Shown here piece after piece: positions 39,374-48,505 of a stretch of 64,000 bases of DNA (position 1 is its first letter; each line of letters opens with the position of its first letter). The stretch comes from Tepidibacter aestuarii (GTDB taxonomy: Bacteria; Bacillota; Clostridia; Peptostreptococcales; Peptostreptococcaceae), in the NCBI RefSeq assembly GCF_934924865.1, contig NZ_OW235315.1:1302001-1366000 (forward strand), given 5' to 3'. Below the pieces are notes generated by a model. The model saw only the letters and a list, made by a program, of their open reading frames with translations. It had not been told where the DNA came from and made no database searches. The translations under genes and the position numbers were made by a program.

Positions 39374-40288
39374 ATGAAAAATACTTATATGATAAATAAC
39401 TACAAAAATATTGCTAATAAATTCTGTGAAGATGGAAACTTTATTAGAGCTATAAATTTCTACAATAAAGCTTATGATTTAGAAGGTGGAAGCGAGGATA
39501 TAGATCTGCTTTTAGATATGGCTCTTGCATACGATGATATGGAAAACTATGATTTTGCATATCAAAAGTATGAAGAAGTTTTAAACATAGATGAAAATGA
39601 AGCTAGAGCGTATTTTGGACTTGGAGCTTTATACGATAATAAACAGGAGTATACAACTTCTATTAAATACTATGAAAAAGCTGTTGAGATTGATGATAAA
39701 TATGACAGAGCTTACTTTTTCTTGGCTACTGCCTATGATGAGATAGGAGATAGTGAGAATGCTATAAAAAATTATAAGAAAGCTATAGAACTTAATCCAA
39801 ATGATTTTTGGGCATATACAAATTTAGGGTCATTATATGAAGAAATGAACGAAAATGAATTGGCTTATGATATGACTAGAGAAGCTTTAGGCATTATTTC
39901 TAATCATTTTACAGCACTTTTTAATATGGCAGTGATACTTAAAAAGTTAGGGAGAGAAAGTGAATCTGTAAAATATTATGAAATGAGTATAAAAAGAGAT
40001 AAAGAAAACCCTTATTCATACTTAAATTTAAGCATTATATATAAGGGACAAAAAAAATATAAAAAGGCTTGTGAAATTATAAGTGAAGGAATAAAAAATA
40101 GCCCACAAACATCAGTGCTATATTATAATAGAGCGTGCTTTTATGTTAGGCTTGGAATGAATGAATTAGCTCTTAAGGATTTGATAAAGGCTATAGAGCT
40201 TAGTGAGAAACTTCTTGAATATGCAAATGAAGATGAAGAATTAGCTCCTATTAGAGAAATGCAGGCATACAAAATAATGTTTAGATAA
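39374..40288 (+). CDS. Tetratricopeptide repeat protein
   Basis: 304 aa made of about seven to eight TPR units: repeats show the W/Y-x-x-x-G-x-x-Y-A/P-x20 pattern (AYFGLGALYDNKQEYTTSIK, AYFFLATAYDEIGDSENAIK, AYTNLGSLYEEMNENELAYD). No signal peptide, so a cytoplasmic scaffold. Partner unknown. GAGAGG site upstream; separate from the ABC operon by 77 nt. Confidence 0.88.
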   Translation: MKNTYMINNYKNIANKFCEDGNFIRAINFYNKAYDLEGGSEDIDLLLDMALAYDDMENYDFAYQKYEEVLNIDENEARAYFGLGALYDNKQEYTTSIKYYEKAVEIDDKYDRAYFFLATAYDEIGDSENAIKNYKKAIELNPNDFWAYTNLGSLYEEMNENELAYDMTREALGIISNHFTALFNMAVILKKLGRESESVKYYEMSIKRDKENPYSYLNLSIIYKGQKKYKKACEIISEGIKNSPQTSVLYYNRACFYVRLGMNELALKDLIKAIELSEKLLEYANEDEELAPIREMQAYKIMFR

Positions 40289-40380
40289 AATTCGTCTAGT
40301 TGCTACGCACTGACTCATGTCGCCAACGATCCCTCTGGGATCTGTTGCTTAAAAATAGCTGTAAGTATAGCTTTCTTAAT
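40287..40380 (-). repeat. Dispersed structured repeat, locus C (opposite orientation)
   Basis: On the minus strand: AAAGCTATACTTACAGCTAT lead-in, AAGCAACAGATCC-CAGA-GGGATCGTTGGCGACATGAG, second hairpin AGT-GCGTAGCA-ACT and ending AGACGAATTTT. Closest to unit 2 of locus A. All flanking genes run on the plus strand, so this copy reads against them. Confidence 0.75.
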
Positions 40381-40442
40381 AAGTTATTCATAAAACAAAA
40401 ATATTGTAATTCCTATAGAATGAAAATTGGCAGGTGATTGAT

Positions 40443-42470
40443 ATGACACAAAATAAATTTTTACCTATTAATAAACAAGATATGATAGATAGAGGATGGG
40501 AACAATTAGATTTTATAATAGTAACAGGTGATGCGTATGTTGATCACCATAGTTTTGGTACGGCTATAATATCTAGAGTTTTAGAAGATGCAGGGTATAA
40601 GGTTGGAATAATAGCTCAGCCTGATTGGAAGAGTACTAGTGATTTTGAAAAACTTGGAAGACCACGTCTGGGATTTTTAGTTAACGCAGGAAACATGGAC
40701 TCTATGGTAAACCACTATACAGTTAGTAAGAGAGTGAGAGAAAAAGATTTTTATTCTCCCGGTGGAAAGATGGGTCTTAGACCTGATAGAGCAACTATCG
40801 TCTATTGTAATAAAATAAGAGAAGTATATAAGGACATACCTATAATTATAGGTGGGGTTGAGGCAAGTCTTAGAAGATTTGCTCATTATGATTATTGGGA
40901 AAATAAAGTTAGAAAATCAATGCTCGTGGATAGTGGAGCAGATATGCTTATATACGGTATGGGAGAGAGACCAGTTGTTGAACTTGCAAACAGCTTAAAT
41001 GATGGATTTGACATAAAGTATATAAGACATATAGATGGAACTTGCTACATGGTAGATGATAAGGAAGAACTGTATGAAGATTATATAGAGGTACCATCTT
41101 TTAAAGATGTATTTAAAGATAAAATAGAATATGCAAAAGCATTTAAGCTTCAATATCAAGCTCAGGACCCTGTAATAGGAAGTATGCTAGTACAAAAACA
41201 TGCTAATAAGTATCTTGTTCAAAATAAACCTCAAATGCCGTTATCAAGAGAAGAACTTGATAAGGTATACAATTTACCTTATCAGAAAAATTACCACCCA
41301 ATATATGAAAAGCAAGGTGGAATCGCTGCGATTGAAGAGGTTAAATTTAGTATAGTAAGTTCTAGAGGTTGTTTTGGAAGTTGTTCTTTTTGTGCTATAA
41401 CATTCCATCAAGGAAGAATAGTTCAAAGTAGAAGTGAAGAATCTATAATAAAAGAAGCTAAAGAAATAACTAAGTATCCAGACTTTAAAGGATATATTCA
41501 CGATGTTGGTGGACCTACTGCAAACTTTAGAAAGCCTGCGTGTGAAAAACAGTTAAAATCAGGGGCTTGTAAGAATAAACAGTGCTTATCTCCAAATCCA
41601 TGTAAGCAAATGAATGTTGATCATAGTGAATATTTAGGTGTTCTTAGAAAACTTAGAAAATTACCTAATATCAAAAAAGTATTTGTAAGATCAGGCCTTA
41701 GATATGATTATATAATGGCTGATAAAAGTGATAAATTCTTTAGGGAACTTGTAGAACATCATGTTAGTGGACAGTTAAAAGTAGCTCCTGAACATATATC
41801 TCCTAAGGTTCTTAAGTATATGGGAAAACCAGCAGGAAAAACTTATGATAAATTTAGGGAAAAATTCTATAAGATAAATGATCAGTTAGGAAAGAAACAA
41901 TTTATAATCCCTTATTTAATGTCAAGTCATCCAGGAAGTACACTGGATACTGCAATTGAGCTTGCAGAGTATTTAAGAGACATTAGATACCAACCAGAGC
42001 AGGTTCAAGATTTTTATCCAACACCTGGAACATTATCTACTACAATGTTTTATACAGGCCTTGACCCATTAACTATGAAAGATGTATATATACCAAAGAC
42101 TAAGAGTGAAAAAGCTATGCAAAGAGCTTTGCTTCAATATAGAAATCCTAGAAACTACGATTTAGTTTATGAAGCTCTAATGAAATCTGGAAGAGAAGAT
42201 CTTATAGGATTTGGGCCTAAGTGTTTGATAAAGCCTAGAGGTGCTAGAGGAAAAGAAGATTATAGTAAATTTAATAAGAAATCTAGTGGTAAAACTAACA
42301 ATAAAAACAACAAAAGATCAAATGATAAATCAAAAGGTAAATTTAATGATAGATCCAAAGGCAAGTTTAATGATAAATCAGATGATAGATCGAGTAAAAA
42401 TAGTAGTGGTAAATTTGATAATAAAAATAATAGAAAAAATAAATCTAAAGGAAGAAAAAGAAAAGGATAG
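40443..42470 (+). CDS. YgiQ-family radical SAM protein
   Basis: 675 aa from ATG 40443 (CAGGTG upstream). An N-terminal B12-binding-like region typical of YgiQ ([32 protein letters not shown]) precedes the radical SAM cluster motif [10 protein letters not shown] (CxxxCxxC). A cysteine-rich insert ([19 protein letters not shown]) and [15 protein letters not shown] follow. Function in the family is unproven. The last about 75 residues are a Lys/Asn/Ser-rich repeat tail ([16 protein letters not shown]), absent from the core family and probably RNA- or anion-binding. Confidence 0.9.
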   Translation: MTQNKFLPINKQDMIDRGWEQLDFIIVTGDAYVDHHSFGTAIISRVLEDAGYKVGIIAQPDWKSTSDFEKLGRPRLGFLVNAGNMDSMVNHYTVSKRVREKDFYSPGGKMGLRPDRATIVYCNKIREVYKDIPIIIGGVEASLRRFAHYDYWENKVRKSMLVDSGADMLIYGMGERPVVELANSLNDGFDIKYIRHIDGTCYMVDDKEELYEDYIEVPSFKDVFKDKIEYAKAFKLQYQAQDPVIGSMLVQKHANKYLVQNKPQMPLSREELDKVYNLPYQKNYHPIYEKQGGIAAIEEVKFSIVSSRGCFGSCSFCAITFHQGRIVQSRSEESIIKEAKEITKYPDFKGYIHDVGGPTANFRKPACEKQLKSGACKNKQCLSPNPCKQMNVDHSEYLGVLRKLRKLPNIKKVFVRSGLRYDYIMADKSDKFFRELVEHHVSGQLKVAPEHISPKVLKYMGKPAGKTYDKFREKFYKINDQLGKKQFIIPYLMSSHPGSTLDTAIELAEYLRDIRYQPEQVQDFYPTPGTLSTTMFYTGLDPLTMKDVYIPKTKSEKAMQRALLQYRNPRNYDLVYEALMKSGREDLIGFGPKCLIKPRGARGKEDYSKFNKKSSGKTNNKNNKRSNDKSKGKFNDRSKGKFNDKSDDRSSKNSSGKFDNKNNRKNKSKGRKRKG

Positions 42471-42490
42471 CTCTAAGTTATCCTTTCTTT
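42461..42490 (+). terminator. Hairpin terminator after the YgiQ gene
   Basis: AAAGGATAGC-TCTAA-GTTATCCTTT overlapping the stop codon. Confidence 0.7.
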
Positions 42491-42584
42491 CTATACAACT
42501 ACACAAATACTGTAGTTGACACACTACATGATATCAAATTATAATTACATAGTGAAATTACATACAATTAAAAAGGAGTATTAT

Positions 42585-44150
42585 ATGAAAAATCAAAAGA
42601 AGACAACAAAAACAGTAGTATTTGTAATGCTGATAATGATACTTAGTAGACTACTTGGATTTGTACGTGAAGTTATAATGACCAATAAATTTGGTAGAGG
42701 GTTAGAAACTGATGCGTTCTTTGCGGCTTTTACTATTCCTGATATGATGTATTATCTTTTAATAGGGGGAGCTTTAAGTTCAGCATTTATACCTGTATTT
42801 ACGAGTTACTTGTCAAAGGGAGATGAAGAGGAAGCGTGGAAGGTTGCTTCTACTTTCATAAATATAACTGTCCTGCTTTTAATGGTGTTATCTATTTTGG
42901 GGATGACATTTGCTGAATATTTAGTTCCGCTTGTAGCTTATAATTTCAAAGGAGAACAGCTAGATCTTACTATACAACTTACAAGATTCATGTTTCCGGC
43001 TGTAACCTTTACTGCTCTTGCTGGTCTTGAAACGGGAGTTTTAAACTCTTATAAGATATTCAATGCTCCTTCAATAGGACCTATACTGTATAATTTGGGT
43101 ATTATATTTGGAACTATATTCTTATCATCTACATTTGGAATAAAAGGTATGGCTATAGGAGTTGTTATAGGTGCTGTATCAAATGCCTTATATCAATTTA
43201 TATTTGTATCTAAAAGAGCTAAATACTATAGATTCACATTTGATTTAAAGCATCCTGGTGTTAAGAAAATATTTAAGCTAATAGTTCCTGCTATGATAGG
43301 TTTATCTGTTACTCAAATAAACCTTGTAGTAAACCAAAATATAGCATCTGCTTTTGATGAAGGAAGTATAACGGCATTAAGACTTGCTAATAGAATAATG
43401 CAGCTTCCTTTAGGAATTTTTTCTGTTAGCATAGCAACAGTGATATTCCCAACTATAACTGCTCAAATAGCAAAGGGAGAAATAGAAGACTTTAGAGAAA
43501 CTTTTGCCATGGGTATGAGAAATATATTCTTCGTTACTATACCATCAGCTATAGGACTTATGACTTTAGGAGTACCTTTGATAAGATTATTATTTGTAAG
43601 AGGGGCTTTTAAGGAAGAAGATGCAATGGTAACTGCTACAATACTTGTTTTTTATACACTGGGACTTGCATTTCAAGGCGGGGTTCAGCTTTTAACAAGA
43701 GGGTTTTATGCAAATCATGATACTAAAACCCCAGTCAAAATAAGTTTTATGGCTATGTTTGGAAATATAGTATTAAGTTTGGTTTTGGCTTATTGGACGC
43801 CTTTAAAGGTAAATGGACTGGCGCTTGCATATTCTATAACAAGCTTTATAAATATGAGTATGTTATTTAAATCCTTAGGCAAAAAAATGGATGGAATAAA
43901 CTCAAAAGAAATAGCTACTTCATTCTTCAAATCTACAATTGCATCTATTGTTATGGGGGTTGTTATAGTTATATTAAATGTAATATTCAATAAATACTTT
44001 GATGTTAATAATAAGACGATGCAGATAATTCAAGTAACACTTGATACGTTAATTGGAGCGGGAGTGTTCTTTGCAGTTGCTAATATTTTAAATATGCAAG
44101 AAGTAAATGATATAAAAGAAATAATCAAAAGAAAGAGATCTAGAAGGTAA
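42585..44150 (+). CDS. murJ: Lipid II flippase MurJ (MviN)
   Basis: 521 aa from ATG 42585 (AAAAGGAG upstream; the frame opens at 42516 without a site). Fourteen hydrophobic segments and family blocks LSRLLGFVREVIMTNKFG, TDAFFAAFTIPDMMYYLLIG, SSAFIPVFTSY and ANRIMQLPLGIFSVSIATVI. The conserved arginines and ETG/NS motifs (AGLETGVLNSY) line the cavity. It flips lipid-linked murein precursor to the outside. A bidirectional terminator follows. Confidence 0.92.
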   Translation: MKNQKKTTKTVVFVMLIMILSRLLGFVREVIMTNKFGRGLETDAFFAAFTIPDMMYYLLIGGALSSAFIPVFTSYLSKGDEEEAWKVASTFINITVLLLMVLSILGMTFAEYLVPLVAYNFKGEQLDLTIQLTRFMFPAVTFTALAGLETGVLNSYKIFNAPSIGPILYNLGIIFGTIFLSSTFGIKGMAIGVVIGAVSNALYQFIFVSKRAKYYRFTFDLKHPGVKKIFKLIVPAMIGLSVTQINLVVNQNIASAFDEGSITALRLANRIMQLPLGIFSVSIATVIFPTITAQIAKGEIEDFRETFAMGMRNIFFVTIPSAIGLMTLGVPLIRLLFVRGAFKEEDAMVTATILVFYTLGLAFQGGVQLLTRGFYANHDTKTPVKISFMAMFGNIVLSLVLAYWTPLKVNGLALAYSITSFINMSMLFKSLGKKMDGINSKEIATSFFKSTIASIVMGVVIVILNVIFNKYFDVNNKTMQIIQVTLDTLIGAGVFFAVANILNMQEVNDIKEIIKRKRSRR

Positions 44151-44172
44151 AACTTCTAGATCTCTTTCTTTT
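44127..44172. terminator. Bidirectional terminator
   Basis: AAAGAAAGAGATCTAGAAG-GTAAAA-CTTCTAGATCTCTTTCTTT between murJ and hypX. Confidence 0.88.
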
Positions 44173-44184
44173 AATTATCATAAA

Positions 44185-45840
44185 TTACGTATTCGTACAT
44201 GATAACTTGTAAACAAATTGTTTGCGCTTTATATGATAGCTTTTGTCAGGACCATAAAAATTGTCCCACATTTGAGATAACTCTTCTTTACGATAAGTTT
44301 CTAAAGGTTTTATTTTTTCGCCTTCTTTTCTTTTGTACTGCTTATCTTTTAAAAATTTTTTATAAAGAGGACTTATAGCTAAGCTTTCAGCTGTTTTCAC
44401 TATTTTATTTTTAAAAAGTATACTGTCAAACATATCATCTATTAAACCTATTTTTTTTGCTGTTTTTGTACTCATAGGAAGGCAGTTATTTGTTATTTCA
44501 ATAGATTTTTGCTCTCCTATACGTTTAGGAAGAAGATATGTCCAATATTCAGAACCATATAAACCCATTTTCTTATAATGAGGATTTAGAACTATTCCGT
44601 TTCTTGCAAACACTTTGTCAGCAGCTAATGCTAAAATAACACCTCCAGCTGCAGCATTACCTTGCATTGCTGAAATAACAATATGGGTATCTGTTAAAAT
44701 AATTTCTTTGATAAGATTATTAATAGCATTAATATTTTTCCAGGATTCATCAGATGGGTTATCAGCGGCTTCAATCACATTAAGATGAATTCCATTTGAC
44801 CAAAAGTCAGAACCTCCCATTAACACTATAACTTTTGTATTACGTTTTCTTGCTTTTAAAAATGCCTCTTTTAATCGAAGACACTGTTTCGTACTCATCG
44901 CTCCATTATAAAATTCAAAATGGAGATATCCAACCTTATTTTTTTCTTCATACCATATTTCTTTGAAAGTGTCATCTTTAACACTATTATCGACTGGTAA
45001 TTCTGGGATATTTCTTATTTTATCACCAAGAACTTGTGTAGCAGGAAGTTTGAAGTATATACTATTTCCTTGATCTTTTCTTTTAAGGTGTGTAATCCAA
45101 ACGGCTCCATCTCCAGTAGCACGACATATTGCACCATTTCTTTTTGCTATGATTTCACCAGGGGTTCCTTTTAAATTATTCTCTTCATGAACACCATAAA
45201 GATAAAAATTTTCTCCATAAATAGTATCTAATAGCCCAGGTTGGCTGTCTGCAGAACGAATTTTTTTGGAAATCATTGCAGTTGATTCCAACCAATCAAT
45301 AGAACGATATTTTTGCTTCATAGGTTTATGCTCTCTACCTTTAATATCATTTTGATTGTAATTCAGCTTTTCGGGAACAAATTCACCACTTTCGTATTTT
45401 GAGATAGTTTCTAACAGACATTTAATAGCAGCTTCAGTTACTTCGTGTCGATACAAGTAGCTTTTGCTTACAGAATTCATTGTAAAGTTATGAGATGCCC
45501 AAATATCTCCACCATCAAGTTTATCATTTGCTTGAAGGAGTGTAACACCCCATTCTGTTTCTTCGTTAAGAATTGCCCAATCAAGAGAAGAAGGGCCTCG
45601 GTCTCCTTTGATACCTGGATGAATAATAATACATGTATAATGACTCCAAATGGTTTGAGGAATATATTTTTTTAAAAATGGCGCAACAATCAGGTCAGGT
45701 TTGTAATGATTTGCTGCATTTATCATTGAATGTTCATCACTAGCAATTTGAACATAAACTTTATGACCAAGATCTGTTAATTCAATAAAAGCTCTTTGAC
45801 TTAAACTATTATGAGCTGTTGAAAAAAATAAAATTTGCAT
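44185..45840 (-). CDS. hypX: HypX/HoxX-type protein (formyl-transferase plus enoyl-CoA hydratase fusion)
   Basis: 551 aa. N-terminal formyl-THF transferase-like part (about 1-185): IIHPGIKGDRGPSSLDWAI and LDGGDIWASHNF. A FMT C-terminal-like linker follows to about 290. The C-terminal enoyl-CoA hydratase-like part (about 300-480) has VLMGGSDFWSNGIHLNVIEA and the oxyanion loop SAMQGNAAAGGVILALAADK. In aerobic and microaerobic hydrogenase producers HypX makes the active-site CO ligand of [NiFe]-hydrogenase from formyl-THF. No hydrogenase or other hyp gene lies in this window. AAAGGAG precedes the ATG. The promoter carries a Fur-like box. Confidence 0.88.
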   Translation of the reverse strand: MQILFFSTAHNSLSQRAFIELTDLGHKVYVQIASDEHSMINAANHYKPDLIVAPFLKKYIPQTIWSHYTCIIIHPGIKGDRGPSSLDWAILNEETEWGVTLLQANDKLDGGDIWASHNFTMNSVSKSYLYRHEVTEAAIKCLLETISKYESGEFVPEKLNYNQNDIKGREHKPMKQKYRSIDWLESTAMISKKIRSADSQPGLLDTIYGENFYLYGVHEENNLKGTPGEIIAKRNGAICRATGDGAVWITHLKRKDQGNSIYFKLPATQVLGDKIRNIPELPVDNSVKDDTFKEIWYEEKNKVGYLHFEFYNGAMSTKQCLRLKEAFLKARKRNTKVIVLMGGSDFWSNGIHLNVIEAADNPSDESWKNINAINNLIKEIILTDTHIVISAMQGNAAAGGVILALAADKVFARNGIVLNPHYKKMGLYGSEYWTYLLPKRIGEQKSIEITNNCLPMSTKTAKKIGLIDDMFDSILFKNKIVKTAESLAISPLYKKFLKDKQYKRKEGEKIKPLETYRKEELSQMWDNFYGPDKSYHIKRKQFVYKLSCTNT

Positions 45841-45889
45841 ATATCTATATCTCCTTTTATAAAAAAATTGTAAAGTATTGCTGTTAACT

Positions 45890-45919
45890 ATTATAATACA
45901 TAATAATTATTATTATCAA
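45890..45919 (-). promoter_or_regulatory. hypX promoter overlapped by a Fur-like box
   Basis: On the minus strand TTGATA (45919-45914), an 18-nt spacer and TATAAT (45895-45890). The 19-mer GATAATAATAATTATTATG (45917-45899) matches the Fur consensus GATAATGATAATCATTATC at 16 of 19 positions and covers part of the -35 and most of the spacer, a repressing position. The remaining interval to iscR is A/T-rich and shows no gene. Confidence 0.65.
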
Positions 45920-46086
45920 TTGGGAAATCTGGGATATTTAGATTCTAAAAAATCTCTCTTTAATCCAAAATAAAGGGAATTAAAATATCATGAATGTATT
46001 AAATTTTTTGATAAAAATAGGGATTATACCTTAACATAATGCGAAATTTAGTGAAATTTTCCTAAAAAAATTTATAAAATTGAATG

Positions 46087-46120
46087 TTGACAAAATTACT
46101 TGGGTATAATATACTGAAGT
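46087..46120 (+). promoter_or_regulatory. iscR promoter with overlapping Rrf2-type dyad
   Basis: TTGACA (46087-46092), a 17-nt spacer and TATACT (46110-46115). An imperfect dyad ACTTGGGTAT-AAT-ATACTGAAGT (46098-46120, 8 of 10 arm positions paired) spans the -10, as expected for autorepression by IscR. Confidence 0.7.
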
Positions 46121-46163
46121 CAGAATTCATAGTTAAACACTAGGAATTAAAAGAGGTGATATA

Positions 46164-46583
46164 TTGAAACTATCAACTAAAGGAAGATATGGCTTAAAAG
46201 CTATGTTTGAACTAGCTTTAAATCAAGACGATGGACCAGTTCCACTTAAACATATAGCACAAAATCAAAATTTATCAGAACAGTACTTAGAACAGATATT
46301 TGCAAAGCTTAGAAAGGCTGGACTTATAAAAAGTATAAGAGGAGCGCAGGGAGGTTATTTATTAGCTAGAGAAGCTGATGATATAACTGTAGGAAATATA
46401 ATAAGAATATTAGATGGTCCTATAGCTCCATCGGATTGTGTTCTTGAGAAAGAGACAGAATGCAAAAGATCGGGGCATTGTGTAACTCAAGTTGTATGGG
46501 AAAAGATTAAAGAAAGTGTAGACAGTGTTATAGACTCAATTACATTACAAAATATGATAGATGACCATAAAAAACAAAAATAA
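46164..46583 (+). CDS. iscR: Rrf2-family regulator IscR
   Basis: 139 aa from TTG 46164 (AGAGGTG upstream). Winged helix with KGRYGLKAMFELA, QNLSEQYLEQIFAKLRKAGL and RGAQGGYLLAR. Three cysteines in the ligand loop (DCVLEKETECKRSGHC) match the [2Fe-2S] site of IscR rather than the cysteine-free CymR. It heads iscR-iscS-iscU and likely represses the operon when clusters are plentiful. Confidence 0.92.
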   Translation: MKLSTKGRYGLKAMFELALNQDDGPVPLKHIAQNQNLSEQYLEQIFAKLRKAGLIKSIRGAQGGYLLAREADDITVGNIIRILDGPIAPSDCVLEKETECKRSGHCVTQVVWEKIKESVDSVIDSITLQNMIDDHKKQK

Positions 46584-46611
46584 AGATGAAATGAAGTAGG
46601 AGGATGCCAAA

Positions 46612-47799
46612 ATGGAAAAAAGAAGAGTTTATATGGATTATGCAGCTACAACACCTATGAAGAAAGAAGTTCTTGATGCTATGCTGCCGTACTATAATGA
46701 TTTATTTGGAAATGCATCTAGTGTACATGCTTTCGGAAGAGAAGTTAAGGGATGTCTAGATGAAGCTAGAGATCAAGTAGCTAAGCTTATAAATGCACAA
46801 TCTTCAGAAATATACTTTACTGGTGGTGGATCAGAATCAGACAACTGGGCTATTAAAGGGGTTGCATTTGCTAATAAAGAAAAAGGAAATCATATTATAA
46901 CTACTAAGATAGAGCATCATGCTGTACTTCATACTTGTGAATACTTAGAAAAACATCATGGATTTGAAATAACTTATCTTAATGTTGATTCTGAAGGAAG
47001 AATAGATTTAGAGGAACTTAAAAATAGTATCACAGACAAAACTATACTTATATCAATTATGTTTGCTAATAATGAAATAGGAACAATACAACCTATAAAA
47101 GAAATAGGACAAATAGCTAAAGAAAGAGGCGTATTATTCCATACTGATGGAGTTCAAGCTCTAGGAAACGTACACATAGATGTTAAAGATTTAAATGTAG
47201 ATTTAATGGCTATGTCAGCTCATAAAATATATGGACCAAAAGGAGTAGGAGCTTTATATATAAGAAAAGGCGTAAAACTACATTCAATAGTTCATGGTGG
47301 AGCACAAGAAAAAAGAAGAAGAGCTGGAACTGAAAATATGGCTGGGATAGTAGGTTTTGGTAAAGCGGCTGAGCTTGCAAGAATTAATTTAGATGAGAAT
47401 ATAAAGAGATTAACTGAGCTTAAAGAAATGCTTATAAATGGTGTTTTAGAAAAAATACCTTATACAAGAGTTAATGGAAGTTTAGAACATAGATTACCTG
47501 GAAATACAAGCTTCTGTTTTGAATTTATAGAAGGTGAATCACTTTTATTAAGTCTTGATATGATGGGAATAGCAGGATCTAGTGGATCAGCTTGTACATC
47601 AGGATCATTAGACCCATCTCATGTGTTAATGGCTATAGGACTTACACATGAAATAGCACATGGATCTTTAAGATTATCATTAGGATACAAAAATACAGAG
47701 GAAGATGTAGACTACGTTTTAGAAACTCTTCCAAAAATAGTAGATAGATTAAGACAGATGTCACCATTATATGAAAAGGTAGCTAAAGGAGGAAACTAA
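46612..47799 (+). CDS. iscS: Cysteine desulfurase IscS/NifS
   Basis: 395 aa. N-terminal MDYAATTPMKKEVLDAMLPY. PLP lysine in MSAHKIYGPKGVGALY. The catalytic cysteine sits in the long flexible loop SSGSACTSGSLDPSHVL (group I). It delivers persulfide sulfur to IscU for Fe-S clusters and to MnmA downstream for tRNA 2-thiouridine. GTAGGAGG site; 3 nt before iscU. Confidence 0.97.
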   Translation: MEKRRVYMDYAATTPMKKEVLDAMLPYYNDLFGNASSVHAFGREVKGCLDEARDQVAKLINAQSSEIYFTGGGSESDNWAIKGVAFANKEKGNHIITTKIEHHAVLHTCEYLEKHHGFEITYLNVDSEGRIDLEELKNSITDKTILISIMFANNEIGTIQPIKEIGQIAKERGVLFHTDGVQALGNVHIDVKDLNVDLMAMSAHKIYGPKGVGALYIRKGVKLHSIVHGGAQEKRRRAGTENMAGIVGFGKAAELARINLDENIKRLTELKEMLINGVLEKIPYTRVNGSLEHRLPGNTSFCFEFIEGESLLLSLDMMGIAGSSGSACTSGSLDPSHVLMAIGLTHEIAHGSLRLSLGYKNTEEDVDYVLETLPKIVDRLRQMSPLYEKVAKGGN

Positions 47800-47801
47800 T
47801 A

Positions 47802-48245
47802 ATGTATTCAGAAAAAGTAATGGACCATTTTATGAACCCTAGAAATGTTGGGGAGATAGAAAATGCAGATGGTGTAGGAGAAGTTGGAAATGCTAAGTGT
47901 GGAGATATAATGAAAATTTACTTAAAAGTAGAGGACAATATCATAAAGGATGTTAAGTTTAAAACATTTGGATGTGGTTCTGCAATAGCAACTTCAAGTA
48001 TGGCAACAGAAATGGTAATAGGAAAGAGTCTTCAAGAGGCTTTAACTCTTACAAATAAAGCAGTTGCTGAAGCTTTAGACGGACTTCCACCGGTTAAAAT
48101 GCACTGTTCAGTTTTAGCAGAGCAAGCTATAAAGTCAGCTATAATAGATTATGCTAACAAGAACAATGTTCATATAGATGGACTTGACGATATAGAAATA
48201 GATGATGACCATGATCATCACCATGATATAGAAGAAGAGGAATAA
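47802..48245 (+). CDS. iscU: Fe-S cluster scaffold IscU (NifU N-terminal type) with His/Asp-rich tail
   Basis: 147 aa. The three scaffold cysteines are in GNAKCGDIM, FGCGSAIATSS and MHCSVLAEQA. A standard IscU ends near residue 130; here a DDDHDHHHDIEEEE-type acidic/histidine tail follows, which might hold metal. No HscA, HscB or ferredoxin gene is attached, as is usual in Clostridia. Operon end, followed by a terminator. Confidence 0.94.
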   Translation: MYSEKVMDHFMNPRNVGEIENADGVGEVGNAKCGDIMKIYLKVEDNIIKDVKFKTFGCGSAIATSSMATEMVIGKSLQEALTLTNKAVAEALDGLPPVKMHCSVLAEQAIKSAIIDYANKNNVHIDGLDDIEIDDDHDHHHDIEEEE

Positions 48246-48251
48246 AAAAAT

Positions 48252-48284
48252 TGCCCGGGAAAATTCTCGGGTTTAATTTTTTTT
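48252..48284 (+). terminator. Terminator of the isc operon
   Basis: CCCGGGAA-AA-TTCTCGGG hairpin then TTTAATTTTTTTT. Confidence 0.75.
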
Positions 48285-48343
48285 AAAATATTATATTAAA
48301 ATAGCATATAATATACTTGTATAATTTTTAATCTTTAGATAAT

Positions 48344-48440
48344 ATTGATTGAAGAAGTAAATTATAATTCATTTTTAAGCAACGGAGTCTGTGAAGACTC
48401 GTTGGCGACATGAGACATGCGTTAGCATGAAGCGAATTTT
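48344..48440 (+). repeat. Dispersed structured repeat, locus D
   Basis: The cleanest copy: ATTGATTGAAGAAGTAAATT lead-in, CAACGGAGTC-TGTGAA-GACTCGTTG (9 bp with a bulged G), GGCGACATGAG, then CATGC-GTTA-GCATG and AAGCGAATTTT. It lies between iscU and mnmA, 65 nt before the mnmA start. Confidence 0.78.
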
Positions 48441-48505
48441 AAAATCGAAAATACGAATAATTTAGTCTCAAAGATTAATCATAAGAATAGATAGAGGTGG
48501 TTGTT

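Noticed and set aside
46612..48245. iscS-iscU as a nitrogen-fixation nif cluster
   Set aside because: The scaffold is the short IscU form without the NifU C-terminal domains, and it is headed by iscR and followed by mnmA.
48344..48440. Repeat D as a riboswitch of mnmA
   Set aside because: Copies occur before unrelated genes and one is in opposite orientation, so a gene-specific switch is unlikely.
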